From JAHIJO01 sp964486075 (GTDB lineage: Bacteria > Verrucomicrobiota > Kiritimatiellia > JAAZAB01), in NCBI GenBank assembly GCA_964486075.1, contig CAZALU010000080.1:1-13776 (forward strand): a stretch of DNA of 13,776 nucleotides, written 5' to 3'. Position numbers and translations under genes: made by a program. The stretch's first letter is position 1. Each line of letters opens with the position of its first letter. Of this stretch, positions 1-6,494 are shown one piece after another. The notes under the pieces were generated by a model. It was given only the letters and a program-made list of their open reading frames with translations. It did no database searches and was not told the origin of the DNA.

Positions 1-6
1 TTTCAT
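1..6 (-). CDS. possible 5' end of a minus-strand gene leaving the window
   Basis: Read on the minus strand, the first bases give ATG AAA, preceded at a 5-nt spacing by a perfect AAGGAG ribosome binding site (plus-strand 12-17). That is a convincing start signal, but only two codons lie inside the window, so no product can be named. A short minus-strand open frame of about 22 codons, ending YYDKEQL, stops with a TGA that overlaps this ATG. It may be chance. The rest of 1-150 shows no gene I recognise. Confidence 0.3.
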
Positions 7-150
7 AGCTGCTCCTTATCGTAATAGGCGGTTCCGGCCATGACAATACCAGCCACGGGTGGTCCTGTCACTACATGTCGTTAAGGTTACTTCCATCAGC
101 CACGCATGTCAAACAGCTTTCTCCAACAGCTTCATGATCACCGCTAGATA

Positions 151-179
151 GTCCCCATTCGAAAAGGTCTTCGAATGGG
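151..179 (+). repeat. left terminal inverted repeat, itself a perfect hairpin
   Basis: This repeat pairs with 1102-1130 with one mismatch, at the second base. Inside it, CCCATTCGAA and TTCGAATGGG form a perfect 10-bp stem around the 6-nt loop AAGGTC, so the terminal repeat is also a self-complementary hairpin. Confidence 0.85.
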
Positions 180-280
180 CTCTTACCGCTGCTGCGGATG
201 CACGATTCTGGTTAAAACACGGTTAAATCCTCTTGATAAAACATATCGCAACATGCTACAAGTAAAGTGTTTAAATAATA

Positions 281-286
281 GAAGGA
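281..286 (+). promoter_or_regulatory. ribosome binding site deciding the transposase start
   Basis: GAAGGA lies 8 nt before the ATG at 295. This supports 295 over the in-frame upstream ATG at 175, which sits inside the left inverted repeat and would add a cysteine- and arginine-rich segment that does not look like transposase. Confidence 0.55.
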
Positions 287-294
287 TATTAACT

Positions 295-1133
295 ATGACA
301 GCATGTGCGACAAAAAAAATACTACCTGAAAAAGTAATTGTCGGCAACCTTTTTTTACCGCTTCCGGATACTGACTTTCGCGGTTATCTGGATGAAATAG
401 AGGAGTTGGCGAAATCGGCGCCGGGAATCATCGCGGCGATTGAAGCGGATTTGGACGTTCATGCTCGGCAAGAGAAGAAAATCCGGCTTGAGGACAAGAA
501 GTATTTGGCAAGCCGTGCGGCAGATTTACCGAAGCTGGATATAAAGGAACGTAACCTTTTAGCGGAGGAATTGCATCTTGCGGTTGGTCGGCCGCGGATG
601 CCGGGCTATGTGGTTTATCTGTTTCTGATGGTGCGCGGGTTTATCGGTTCGTTGACCTCGCAGCCCGCCCGCCGGTTTTTACACGAATCGATGAGCTTGT
701 ATGGTTTTCTTCAGAACCGCGGCCTGAGCATGCCGGCTGTGACCACGATTCTGGAGAATGTGAACTTGGTCAGTCAGGGCACAATCGAGCTGATTTGCCG
801 GAAACAGATTGCGTTGATTCTCTGTGAAGATTTGGACGACTTTAAGCAATTGACGATCGATAGCACAGCGGTGAAAGCGAATTGGTGAGTACGGATGATG
901 GATATGCCTCCACCAAGGGACGCGATGAAGTGCTGGCGACGGGGGTGAAGAACATCAGCATCAGCGGTGCTAAGGGCAAACGCTTGACCGATCCGGACGA
1001 CTGGCAAAGCGATGTTTACCGGAACGCGCGCCGGGAACGTTCGGCGGTCGATAAGGCGATTCCGAACTCTGCGGCAACCCAGAACCGTGAACCCGGAACA
1101 CCCCATTCGAAGACCTTTTCGAATGGGGTCTAA
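295..1133 (+). pseudogene. DDE transposase remnant with internal deletion and frameshift
   Basis: Frame 1 (295-888, 197 residues) carries the N-terminal part of an IS4/IS5-type transposase and ends shortly after the first catalytic motif, IDSTAVKAN, at a TGA. A second frame, open from about 882 to 1133, continues with the C-terminal half: VSTDDGYAS holds the second catalytic aspartate, and YRNARRERSAVD is the region where the catalytic glutamate is expected. The segment between the two motifs, normally well over 100 residues, is missing, and the frames no longer match. So this is a deletion junction near 885, not programmed frameshifting. The expected glutamate reads as aspartate (RSAVD) and the lysine expected about seven residues later is absent. 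The reading frame then runs into the right inverted repeat. The product cannot be an active transposase. Confidence 0.8.
1102..1130 (-). repeat. right terminal inverted repeat, itself a perfect hairpin
   Basis: This is the inverse partner of 151-179. It contains the same 10-bp perfect stem, with the complementary loop GACCTT. The second transposase frame reads through it and stops at the TAA just outside (1131-1133). Confidence 0.85.
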
Positions 1134-1166
1134 ATAACTTTGGAGGAGCAAGGAACTCACCCCTCG

Positions 1167-1182
1167 CCCCTCCCGGGAGGGG
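1167..1182. repeat. 16-bp perfect palindrome
   Basis: CCCCTCCCGGGAGGGG is a perfect palindrome and is preceded by a second C-rich block (CACCCCTCG). There is no clear U-run, so it is more likely a dispersed intergenic palindrome than a terminator. Confidence 0.6.
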
Positions 1183-1227
1183 AAAAGATTACTGAGGTTC
1201 TTGCAACCCCTGCTGAAGACGGCCACA

Positions 1228-1254
1228 ATCCCGATCCCCTTGTGTGATCGGGAT
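1228..1254. repeat. 9-bp-stem inverted repeat
   Basis: ATCCCGATC and GATCGGGAT form a perfect 9-bp stem around a 9-nt loop. No T-tract follows on either strand, so I do not call it a terminator. Confidence 0.55.
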
Positions 1255-1290
1255 GGCTCGCCAGAAGTCGCGTTAACGGACTGGTTTTGG

Positions 1291-1320
1291 AACTGGAGGG
1301 ACGCGCTCCGTCGCGTCCGA
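1291..1320 (+). repeat. dispersed REP-like palindrome, copy 1
   Basis: GGACGCG and CGCGTCC pair as a 7-bp stem around CTCCGT, preceded by GGAG. The same layout occurs inverted at 2332-2355, where compensatory changes keep the stem (GGCCACG with CGTGGCC) and the loop is the exact complement. The two copies therefore belong to one repeat family. Confidence 0.65.
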
Positions 1321-1361
1321 GGGGATTTTGCAAGACCTCTATGGCATTGTGCGAGATAGTC

Positions 1362-1391
1362 TTGTCAAACCATGCGTCACCATGCCATAGT
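1362..1391 (+). promoter_or_regulatory. candidate sigma-70-type promoter for pyrK
   Basis: TTGTCA (1362-1367) and CATAGT (1386-1391) are separated by 18 bp and match the -35 and -10 consensus at 5 of 6 and 4 of 6 positions. Transcription would begin roughly 15 nt before the pyrK ATG. No attenuator or pyrimidine-responsive leader is visible. Confidence 0.35.
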
Positions 1392-1412
1392 ATGCCGATT
1401 TGTGGAAAAATT

Positions 1413-2237
1413 ATGTTAACAACAACGGCTAACGTTCTATCCAACAAGCGCCTGATCGGCGACTACCGAGTTCTGGTACTGGAGGCGCCACTGATCGCAC
1501 GCAAGGTCAAGCCTGGCCAGTTCGTGCATCTGCGCGTCTCAGGTCTGAATGAAACCGTCCTCCGTCGTCCGTTCAGCGTTTTCAAAGCCGACGCCGCCAC
1601 GCTGTCGCTTTTATACAAATGCATCGGCAAAGGCACGCAAGCCATGGCAGATCTGCGCCCCGGCGATGCCGTCAGCCTGCTCGGGCCGCTGGGCAAGGGA
1701 TTCCCGCCGGTCCGCCGGAACAGTCGGCCCGTGCTGCTGGCCGGCGGCTACGGCATGGCCGCCCTCTATCTGCTGGCCCAGCGGGCGCCAATCAAGGGCG
1801 ATGTCTTCGTAGGCGGAGCCGGCGCCAAGGACATTTTATGCGCGACCGACTTCCGCAAGATCGGCTGGCGGGTGCATGCGGCCACGGAAGATGGATCCAG
1901 GGGCGCCAAGGGCCTGGTAACGGCAAGTCTTGACGCGTGGCTCCGGAAGCAATCTCGTTCACGCAAGCTGGAATTTTTCGCCTGCGGTCCGATGGGCATG
2001 CTCAAGGCCGTGGCGGACCGCGCCCAAGCCGGCGGCTGGAAGGCCTGGCTCTCGCTGGACCGGCACATGGGCTGCGGCGTGGGCGCCTGCCTGGCCTGCG
2101 TCCAGAAAGTCAATGCGCGCCGAGAACCGGCGCGGGATTCGTCGCAGACGGAGAAGAACCCCGAATGGCAATGGGCCCGGATCTGCACCGAGGGCCCGGT
2201 CTTCGAATGCCGCGAGATTGTGTGGGATGCGGGGTAG
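1413..2237 (+). CDS. pyrK: dihydroorotate dehydrogenase electron-transfer subunit PyrK
   Basis: PyrK is the FAD and [2Fe-2S] subunit that passes electrons from dihydroorotate, via the FMN of PyrD, to NAD+. This is the fourth step of pyrimidine synthesis, in the cytoplasm. The 274-residue protein has the family order. It has an FAD-binding beta-barrel with RRPFS at 51-55, a nucleotide-binding fold with AGGYGMA at 110-116, CGPMGML at 191-197, and a C-terminal iron-sulfur motif with cysteines 221, 226, 229 and 258. The gap between the last two cysteines (28 residues, charged, about 231-250) looks longer than in the PyrK proteins I know. I chose ATG 1413 because homology to PyrK starts a few residues later. 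The open frame extends to 1287, and the ribosome binding site is weak. Its partner pyrD follows after 153 bp. Confidence 0.93.
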   Translation: MLTTTANVLSNKRLIGDYRVLVLEAPLIARKVKPGQFVHLRVSGLNETVLRRPFSVFKADAATLSLLYKCIGKGTQAMADLRPGDAVSLLGPLGKGFPPVRRNSRPVLLAGGYGMAALYLLAQRAPIKGDVFVGGAGAKDILCATDFRKIGWRVHAATEDGSRGAKGLVTASLDAWLRKQSRSRKLEFFACGPMGMLKAVADRAQAGGWKAWLSLDRHMGCGVGACLACVQKVNARREPARDSSQTEKNPEWQWARICTEGPVFECREIVWDAG

Positions 2238-2331
2238 GTTTGGCCTCTAACAGGTCGCTCAAGCGGACGCTCCTTGCGTCGTGCCGCTTAGCTTTGCGTT
2301 GAGAACTGTCGAAAAAACCGAAGTTCGGAAC

Positions 2332-2355
2332 GGCCACGACGGAGCGTGGCCCTCC
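2332..2355 (-). repeat. dispersed REP-like palindrome, copy 2
   Basis: GGCCACG and CGTGGCC form a 7-bp stem around ACGGAG, followed by CTCC. Read on the minus strand it matches the copy at 1291-1320. It lies in the pyrK-pyrD spacer and could affect mRNA stability or termination between the two genes. No T-run follows. Confidence 0.65.
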
Positions 2356-2390
2356 ATTATGTTCCATAAATGCGGACCAGGATCTGAGCC

Positions 2391-3332
2391 ATGAAACATG
2401 CACGAACACTCAAACTGAACATGGCCGTGAAGATAGGCGGCATTGCCATGCGCAATCCCGTCATGGTCGCCTCCGGAACTTTCGGTTACGGCCCGGAATA
2501 CGCCGACCTGGTCAATCTTAACCGCCTGGGCGCATTCGTGGTCAAGGGGATCAGCCTTCAGCCCGCCCGCGGCAACCTCACCCCCCGCCTGGTGGAGGTG
2601 ACCGGCGGACTGCTGAACGCGATCGGGCTGCAGAATCCCGGCGCCGAAGGATTCATCCGGGATTACCTGCCTTTCCTGCGCAGGTTCCGCACGCCGGTGA
2701 TCGTCAACATCTGGGGACATTCGATCGATGAATATCGGGATGTCGCCGAGCGCTTCGACAAGGTGCCCGGCATTCACGGTCTGGAGTTGAACATATCCTG
2801 TCCCAACATCAAGCAAGGCGGACTGGCTTTCGGCGTCAACCCGAAAATGGCGCAGCAGGTCATCAAGGCGGTGCGGACGGCAACACGTCTGCCCTTGATC
2901 CCGAAGCTGTCGCCTAATGTCTCCGATATCGGAAAATTTGCGCGCATTGCCCAGGATTGCGGGGCGGACGCCGTTTCACTGATCAACTCCATTCCGGCCA
3001 TGGCGATCGATATTGAAACTCGCCGCCCGGCGCTGGCGAATAACACTGGCGGACTTACGGGGCCCGCAATTCACCCGGTCGCACTTAAACAAGTCTGGGA
3101 GGCAGCCCGGGCCGTGACCATTCCCGTGATCGGGATGGGCGGCATAACATCGGCCAGGGAAGCTCTGGCCTTCCTTATTGCCGGCGCCAGCGCCGTGGCC
3201 GTGGGCACCGCCAATTTTACGGAACCGCAAACCACGCTCCAAGTTATCGCCGGCATCCAGAATTACCTGATCCGGCATGGCATCGGCGATGTCACGGAAT
3301 TGATCGGGAGCTTGGTTTTGAATGAAATTTAA
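2391..3332 (+). CDS. pyrD: dihydroorotate dehydrogenase catalytic subunit, class 1B
   Basis: This is the FMN-containing catalytic subunit that oxidises dihydroorotate to orotate. In the class 1B enzyme two PyrD and two PyrK subunits assemble, and NAD+ is the acceptor. The 313-residue TIM barrel shows NPVMVASGTFGYG at 22-34, NAIGLQNPG at 76-84, and NISCPN at 134-139 with Cys137 as the active-site base (a cysteine marks class 1, where class 2 has serine). It also shows PKLSPNV at 171-177, NTGGLTGPAI at 218-227, and the FMN-phosphate loops GMGGI (248-252) and AVGTANF (270-276). Length is normal. The neighbouring pyrK confirms class 1B over 1A. Start at 2391 has a modest AGGA eight bases upstream. 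ATG 2421 is a possible alternative. Confidence 0.95.
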   Translation: MKHARTLKLNMAVKIGGIAMRNPVMVASGTFGYGPEYADLVNLNRLGAFVVKGISLQPARGNLTPRLVEVTGGLLNAIGLQNPGAEGFIRDYLPFLRRFRTPVIVNIWGHSIDEYRDVAERFDKVPGIHGLELNISCPNIKQGGLAFGVNPKMAQQVIKAVRTATRLPLIPKLSPNVSDIGKFARIAQDCGADAVSLINSIPAMAIDIETRRPALANNTGGLTGPAIHPVALKQVWEAARAVTIPVIGMGGITSAREALAFLIAGASAVAVGTANFTEPQTTLQVIAGIQNYLIRHGIGDVTELIGSLVLNEI

Positions 3333-3483
3333 TGGCCTGCTCCATAATGACAGCCATGGATCAGCACCCCACCCTTTTCCCCTCTGAGGATGTGAATAAG
3401 AAAAAATTGACCACCTGAAAATATCTTCCACCCACTCTCGGAGGGCGGAGAAGGTAACAGCCTCTCAACGCAATAAACGCAAT

Positions 3484-5151
3484 ATGAATGTCCGGCGACA
3501 GATTGTTTTTTGGATTTTTCTCAGCCTGCTCATAGGCTCGACGCTGGGCTTCCTGGTATGGACGCCTTACCGGCCGTCCGACTTATATCGCGCCATTCCC
3601 GCCCACGCAACCTTGGTGAGCTCCCACTTAAACCTGGCTGACCGCTGGCATAACCTTTCGACCAACCTGATTGTGCGTAGCTTAATCAATCCCGCGCCAT
3701 CCGCTCCGGGTCGTCCGCATAGCCAAGAACCGGCCGCTCTGGCCCGGCAATGGATCATGCAACTGGCCCGGGAGGAAACCGTCATCGCCTATGTCCCCGC
3801 ACAGGGGTCAACCAGGGAACCGATGTGGATAGGCGCAAGTCGGATTGGCAGCTCCAGTTGCTATCGCCGCTGGGCGCTCTGCCTCAAGCGCATCCCGGGA
3901 TTGGAGCGTATACCGGGCCAATGCAATGGCCGGCCAATCTGGAGATTACGCCAACGATTGACCGAATCAGGAGCCCGACTTTCGCTGGCATTCGGGGAAG
4001 GCATCATTATCGTCTGTCTCTCCCGGGATCCCAACGCCATGCGCCAGGTTCTAATAACCTATGACGGTTTGGCGCCATCGATTGCCTCCGCGCCTGCCTA
4101 CCACTCGCAAAATCCGCCTTTTAACCAGGCCGGTGCACAGACCGCTCCGGAGTCCGCTAATTCGACTGCAGTGCTGGACCAAGGCTGGTTGCATTGGCTA
4201 CAGCCGGGTAAAAGAACAGACGAAAATCTGAGGATCTCCTATGCCATTTCCCGTCTGGAACTGGAACGGCTGACGGCGCAAATCGATATCCAACCGACGT
4301 TAAAACCGCGGGCACCCCTGGCCGGGCGATTGGATATTTCTGCCTTCGGCAAAATGCTGGGCGACCTTCCGGCGCTGATGCTCATCCTCCCGCTGGACAT
4401 TATCCGGGACCAGCCGGCTCAAGCCCCTGTCTCCAGCCCGATCCACATAATCCGGGAAATGCTGAAATCCGACATTGTGCCAGTGCAAAGCAATAATGCC
4501 GTCCTGGTAATGCTGGCGGGAGATTACAGTGGCGGGATCGGCAAGGAACCGCTGCGGATCCGGATCCCGACCCTGCTTGTTTTTGTAAAAGTCAAGGATC
4601 CGGCCAGGATCAAGTCCCTGCTTAACGAAATGGCGGATAATTTAAACGCCCGCTATCAACTCGGCTTGATCATCGATCCCACGCCTCTGCCGTCCGGTAA
4701 TGCGCACGTAACCACGATGGAATCAACCCGGCCCGGCCTGTTCTCCGACATGGCGGTCGAGGACCGGCCGGCTTACGCGGCAATCGGCCAGTGGCTGATC
4801 TTATCCAGCAATGCCCGCAACCTGGTAAAACTGCTGGACCGTTATCAACATCTTGAGGCTTTGGTTAACGCTCCCGCGGGGCGCTGGCAAGCAAGCCTGG
4901 AGGCAAACAATGCTTCCGTCTTCCTGTGGATGGATCTGGATATCTGCGGCCGGGTTCTGCAATTGCCGCTGACGGCGTTGAACCTGAGTCAACGCGGCCA
5001 CCCCGCGCAGCCTCCCGCTATCAGCGGAGAAATAGTCAAAGGCTTAAAAACCTGGCTGGAAGATGTGCGCCCGTTGAAAACCGGGGCGCTCTGGATGGAT
5101 GCCGAATCTTCCGCCCCTGCCCTGCATCTGGAAATCGGGGAGGAAAAATGA
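3484..5151 (+). CDS. membrane-anchored protein of unknown function, 555 residues
   Basis: I do not recognise a named family. The N-terminus has two arginines followed by a hydrophobic segment (about residues 8-26), so the protein is probably inserted in the inner membrane with the rest in the periplasm. YRAIPAHATLV (35-45) right after the anchor is loosely like the start of DUF3352-type periplasmic proteins. Two similar hydrophobic-strand-then-helix segments occur at about 169-195 (FGEGIIIVCLSRDPNAMRQV) and 434-457 (IGQWLILSSNARNLVKLL), suggesting a duplicated fold. A proline-, alanine- and glutamine-rich linker spans about 200-230. No catalytic motif is visible. The gene follows pyrD after 151 bp and has no good ribosome binding site near ATG 3484. 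The upstream GAGAAGG is too far away. Confidence 0.7.
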   Translation: MNVRRQIVFWIFLSLLIGSTLGFLVWTPYRPSDLYRAIPAHATLVSSHLNLADRWHNLSTNLIVRSLINPAPSAPGRPHSQEPAALARQWIMQLAREETVIAYVPAQGSTREPMWIGASRIGSSSCYRRWALCLKRIPGLERIPGQCNGRPIWRLRQRLTESGARLSLAFGEGIIIVCLSRDPNAMRQVLITYDGLAPSIASAPAYHSQNPPFNQAGAQTAPESANSTAVLDQGWLHWLQPGKRTDENLRISYAISRLELERLTAQIDIQPTLKPRAPLAGRLDISAFGKMLGDLPALMLILPLDIIRDQPAQAPVSSPIHIIREMLKSDIVPVQSNNAVLVMLAGDYSGGIGKEPLRIRIPTLLVFVKVKDPARIKSLLNEMADNLNARYQLGLIIDPTPLPSGNAHVTTMESTRPGLFSDMAVEDRPAYAAIGQWLILSSNARNLVKLLDRYQHLEALVNAPAGRWQASLEANNASVFLWMDLDICGRVLQLPLTALNLSQRGHPAQPPAISGEIVKGLKTWLEDVRPLKTGALWMDAESSAPALHLEIGEEK

Positions 5152-5170
5152 TTTTTAGCCATGCTAAAAA
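5152..5170. repeat. AT-rich hairpin directly after the stop codon
   Basis: TTTTTAGC and GCTAAAAA form a perfect 8-bp stem with a 3-nt loop, starting the base after the upstream TGA. It is too AT-rich and lacks a following T-run, so it is a poor intrinsic terminator on the plus strand. A weak stabilising or terminating role is possible. Confidence 0.35.
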
Positions 5171-5202
5171 ACAGTAACGCAACCTGGCAATCCTCTTTCT
5201 TA

Positions 5203-5752
5203 CTGTAGGGCGGGAACGCCCATCGTGCGCAGCTACAAAAATTGCCCCTCGCAGCGAGCAAATCCGACTGTAGCCGACCACGCTGGGGTCCGGTCCGAAG
5301 ACCGCGCCCATCGCGCGCGGCTACAAAAAATTGCCCCTCACAGCGAGCAAATCCGACTGTAGCCGACCACGCTGGGGTCGGGTCCGAAGACCGCGCCCAT
5401 CGTGCGCGGCTACAAAAATTGCCCCTCGCAGCGAGCACCTCCGACTGTAGCCGACCACGCTGGGGTCCGGTCCGAAGACCGCGCCCATCGTGCGNNNNNN
5501 NNNNNNNNNNNNNNNNNNNNNNNNNNNNNNNNNNNNNNNNNNNNNNNNNNNNNNNNNNNNNNNNNNNNNNNNNNNNNNNNNNNNNNNNNNNNNNCAAATC
5601 CGACTGTAGCCGACCACGCTGGGGTCCGGTCCGAAGACCGCGCCCATCGCGCGCGGCTACAAAAAATTGCCCCTCACAGCGAGCAAATCCGACTGTAGCC
5701 GACCACGCTGGGGTCGGGTCTGAAGACCGCGCCCATCGTGCGCGGCTACAAA
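5203..5752. repeat. tandem array of 88-89-bp hairpin-forming units
   Basis: The landmark CTGTAG recurs at 5203, 5268, 5357, 5445, 5604 and 5693, giving spacings of 89, 88 and 89 bp between full units. The one-base difference is a run of five or six A. The first copy (5203-5267) lacks part of its middle, and the last ends at about 5752. Each unit has a roughly 58-nt imperfect palindrome: TGTAGCCG pairs with CGGCTACA, with nested TGGG/CCCA and CGGTC/GACCG stems around a CGAA loop. A linker follows that can fold as CTCG-CAG-CGAG. Because 88 and 89 are not multiples of three and every frame shifts, the long open frames across it are not genes. The true copy number is hidden by the N gap. Confidence 0.9.
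5495..5594. other. scaffold gap of exactly 100 N
   Basis: One hundred undetermined bases split the tandem array. One hundred is a conventional placeholder, and the distance between landmarks across it (159 bp) is not a multiple of the 88-89-bp period, so the real gap length is unknown. The assembly probably broke on the repeat itself. Confidence 0.95.
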
Positions 5753-5796
5753 GGATCGACAGCCATAGGCTGCACCGCCAATGGCGGAAAACGACT

Positions 5797-5833
5797 ACCT
5801 GAATATTGCACAATGATCGTGCAATATTCAGGT
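5797..5833. repeat. perfect 15-bp-stem inverted repeat
   Basis: ACCTGAATATTGCAC (5797-5811) and GTGCAATATTCAGGT (5819-5833) are exact reverse complements around the 7-nt loop AATGATC. It lies between the array and the end of rdgB, 18 nt beyond the rdgB stop. On the minus strand only a short TTTT follows, five bases later, so it could be a weak terminator for rdgB. It may equally be the relic of a mobile-element end. Confidence 0.75.
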
Positions 5834-5851
5834 TCAATACATATTTAGCTA

Positions 5852-6484
5852 TTATGTTGGCCGCGGCATCCGGCGCGAGGGCCAGGCGGGCACGGCTTGC
5901 ATCAGCATCTCTCCCCACAACTCCCGAGCGCGGGTGAGGGCGCGGGCGCGGTGCGAGAGGCCATTCTTCAGCTCTGCGTCCATTTCCGCAAAGGTCTGTT
6001 CATGGCCGTCCGGGATAAAAAGCGGGTCATAACCAAACCCCTGATGGCCGCGACATTCCTCAATGATCCGCCCCTCGCAAACGCCCTCGGTAATCTGGGC
6101 CCGTCCATCGCTGTCGGCCAAGGCCATCACGCACCTGAAGCGCGCCACACGCTGTTCCCGGCCGGTCAAGGCCCGGAGTAGTTTGTCGTTATTGGCTGTA
6201 TAGTTTACCGGCTCGCCCGCATAGCGCGCGGAATATACGCCCGGTTCGCCGGCAAGGACATCCACTTCCAACCCGGAATCGTCCGCCAGGGTCCAAACTT
6301 GCGCCATCATGGCCAACGATACGGCTTTTTTGACGGCATTGGCGTGGAAGGTCAGTCCGTCTTCCACGACTTCGGGCAGGTCCGGAAAATCTTCGAGCCC
6401 CACCAAGTCCACGAAAGGCAGCCTAAAAATGGCGCGAATTTCTTCGATCTTGTGGCGATTGCGGCTGGCGATCAGCAATTTCAT
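5852..6484 (-). CDS. rdgB: XTP/dITP pyrophosphatase (RdgB/HAM1 family)
   Basis: This enzyme hydrolyses dITP, ITP and XTP to the monophosphate and pyrophosphate, keeping deaminated purines out of DNA and RNA. The 210-residue protein matches the family along its length: MKLLIASRNRHKIEEI at 1-16 (nucleotide-binding start), EDGLTFHANAVKKA at 41-54, ADDSGLEVD at 68-76 with the catalytic aspartate about residue 69, PGVYSARYAG at 81-90, GFGYDPLF at 149-156 and SHRA at 177-180. The start at 6484 is set by homology. The open frame extends into the tRNA at a GTG, but that cannot be used sensibly. The gene begins only 10 nt after the CCA end of the tRNA and has no ribosome binding site in that gap, so it is likely cotranscribed with the tRNA and released by tRNA processing. 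Confidence 0.93.
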   Translation of the reverse strand: MKLLIASRNRHKIEEIRAIFRLPFVDLVGLEDFPDLPEVVEDGLTFHANAVKKAVSLAMMAQVWTLADDSGLEVDVLAGEPGVYSARYAGEPVNYTANNDKLLRALTGREQRVARFRCVMALADSDGRAQITEGVCEGRIIEECRGHQGFGYDPLFIPDGHEQTFAEMDAELKNGLSHRARALTRARELWGEMLMQAVPAWPSRRMPRPT

Positions 6485-6494
6485 ATAGTCGAGA

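Larger units (their letters stand above)
151..1130 (+). mobile_element. internally deleted, non-autonomous insertion sequence with hairpin-forming ends
   Basis: The element is bounded by a 29-bp inverted repeat matching at 28 of 29 positions (151-179 and 1102-1130), and it encloses a broken DDE transposase. It is 980 bp long. A complete transposase of this type (roughly 400-450 codons) would need about 1.4-1.6 kb, so roughly a third of the interior seems to be lost. TA lies immediately outside each end (149-150 and 1131-1132), so a 2-bp TA target duplication is possible but not proven. The transposase resembles IS4/IS5-superfamily DDE enzymes. I cannot assign the exact IS family. Confidence 0.75.
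1131..1412. other. gene-free spacer between IS remnant and pyrK, rich in palindromes
   Basis: No credible gene lies here. The stretch holds three unrelated palindromes (1167-1182, 1228-1254, 1291-1320) and a candidate promoter near its right end. The pyrK frame is open back to 1287, but that extension would translate the palindrome at 1291-1320 and looks non-coding. Confidence 0.6.

Noticed and set aside
121..180. Minus-strand gene tail (LAVIMKLLEKAV then stop) interrupted by the IS
   Set aside because: Only about 12 codons lie outside the inverted repeat, and the sequence beyond the right end of the element does not continue a matching frame.
882..1133. Programmed frameshift joining two transposase frames
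   Set aside because: There is no slippery run at the junction and more than 100 residues of the catalytic core are missing, so a deletion explains it better.
5148..5177. Nine-codon open frame with a GGAGG-like site, overlapping the stop of the 555-residue gene
   Set aside because: It is very short and mostly encodes the AT-rich hairpin. Nothing supports translation.
5203..5752. CRISPR array
   Set aside because: The whole 88-89-bp unit repeats without variable spacers, and no cas gene is present.
4989..5918. Long minus-strand open frame (309 codons) crossing the tandem array, and similar open frames on the plus strand
   Set aside because: It reads through the N gap and through repeat units whose 88- or 89-bp period shifts the frame each time. 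It also overlaps the ends of two real genes. Open frames here come from the GC-rich repeat.
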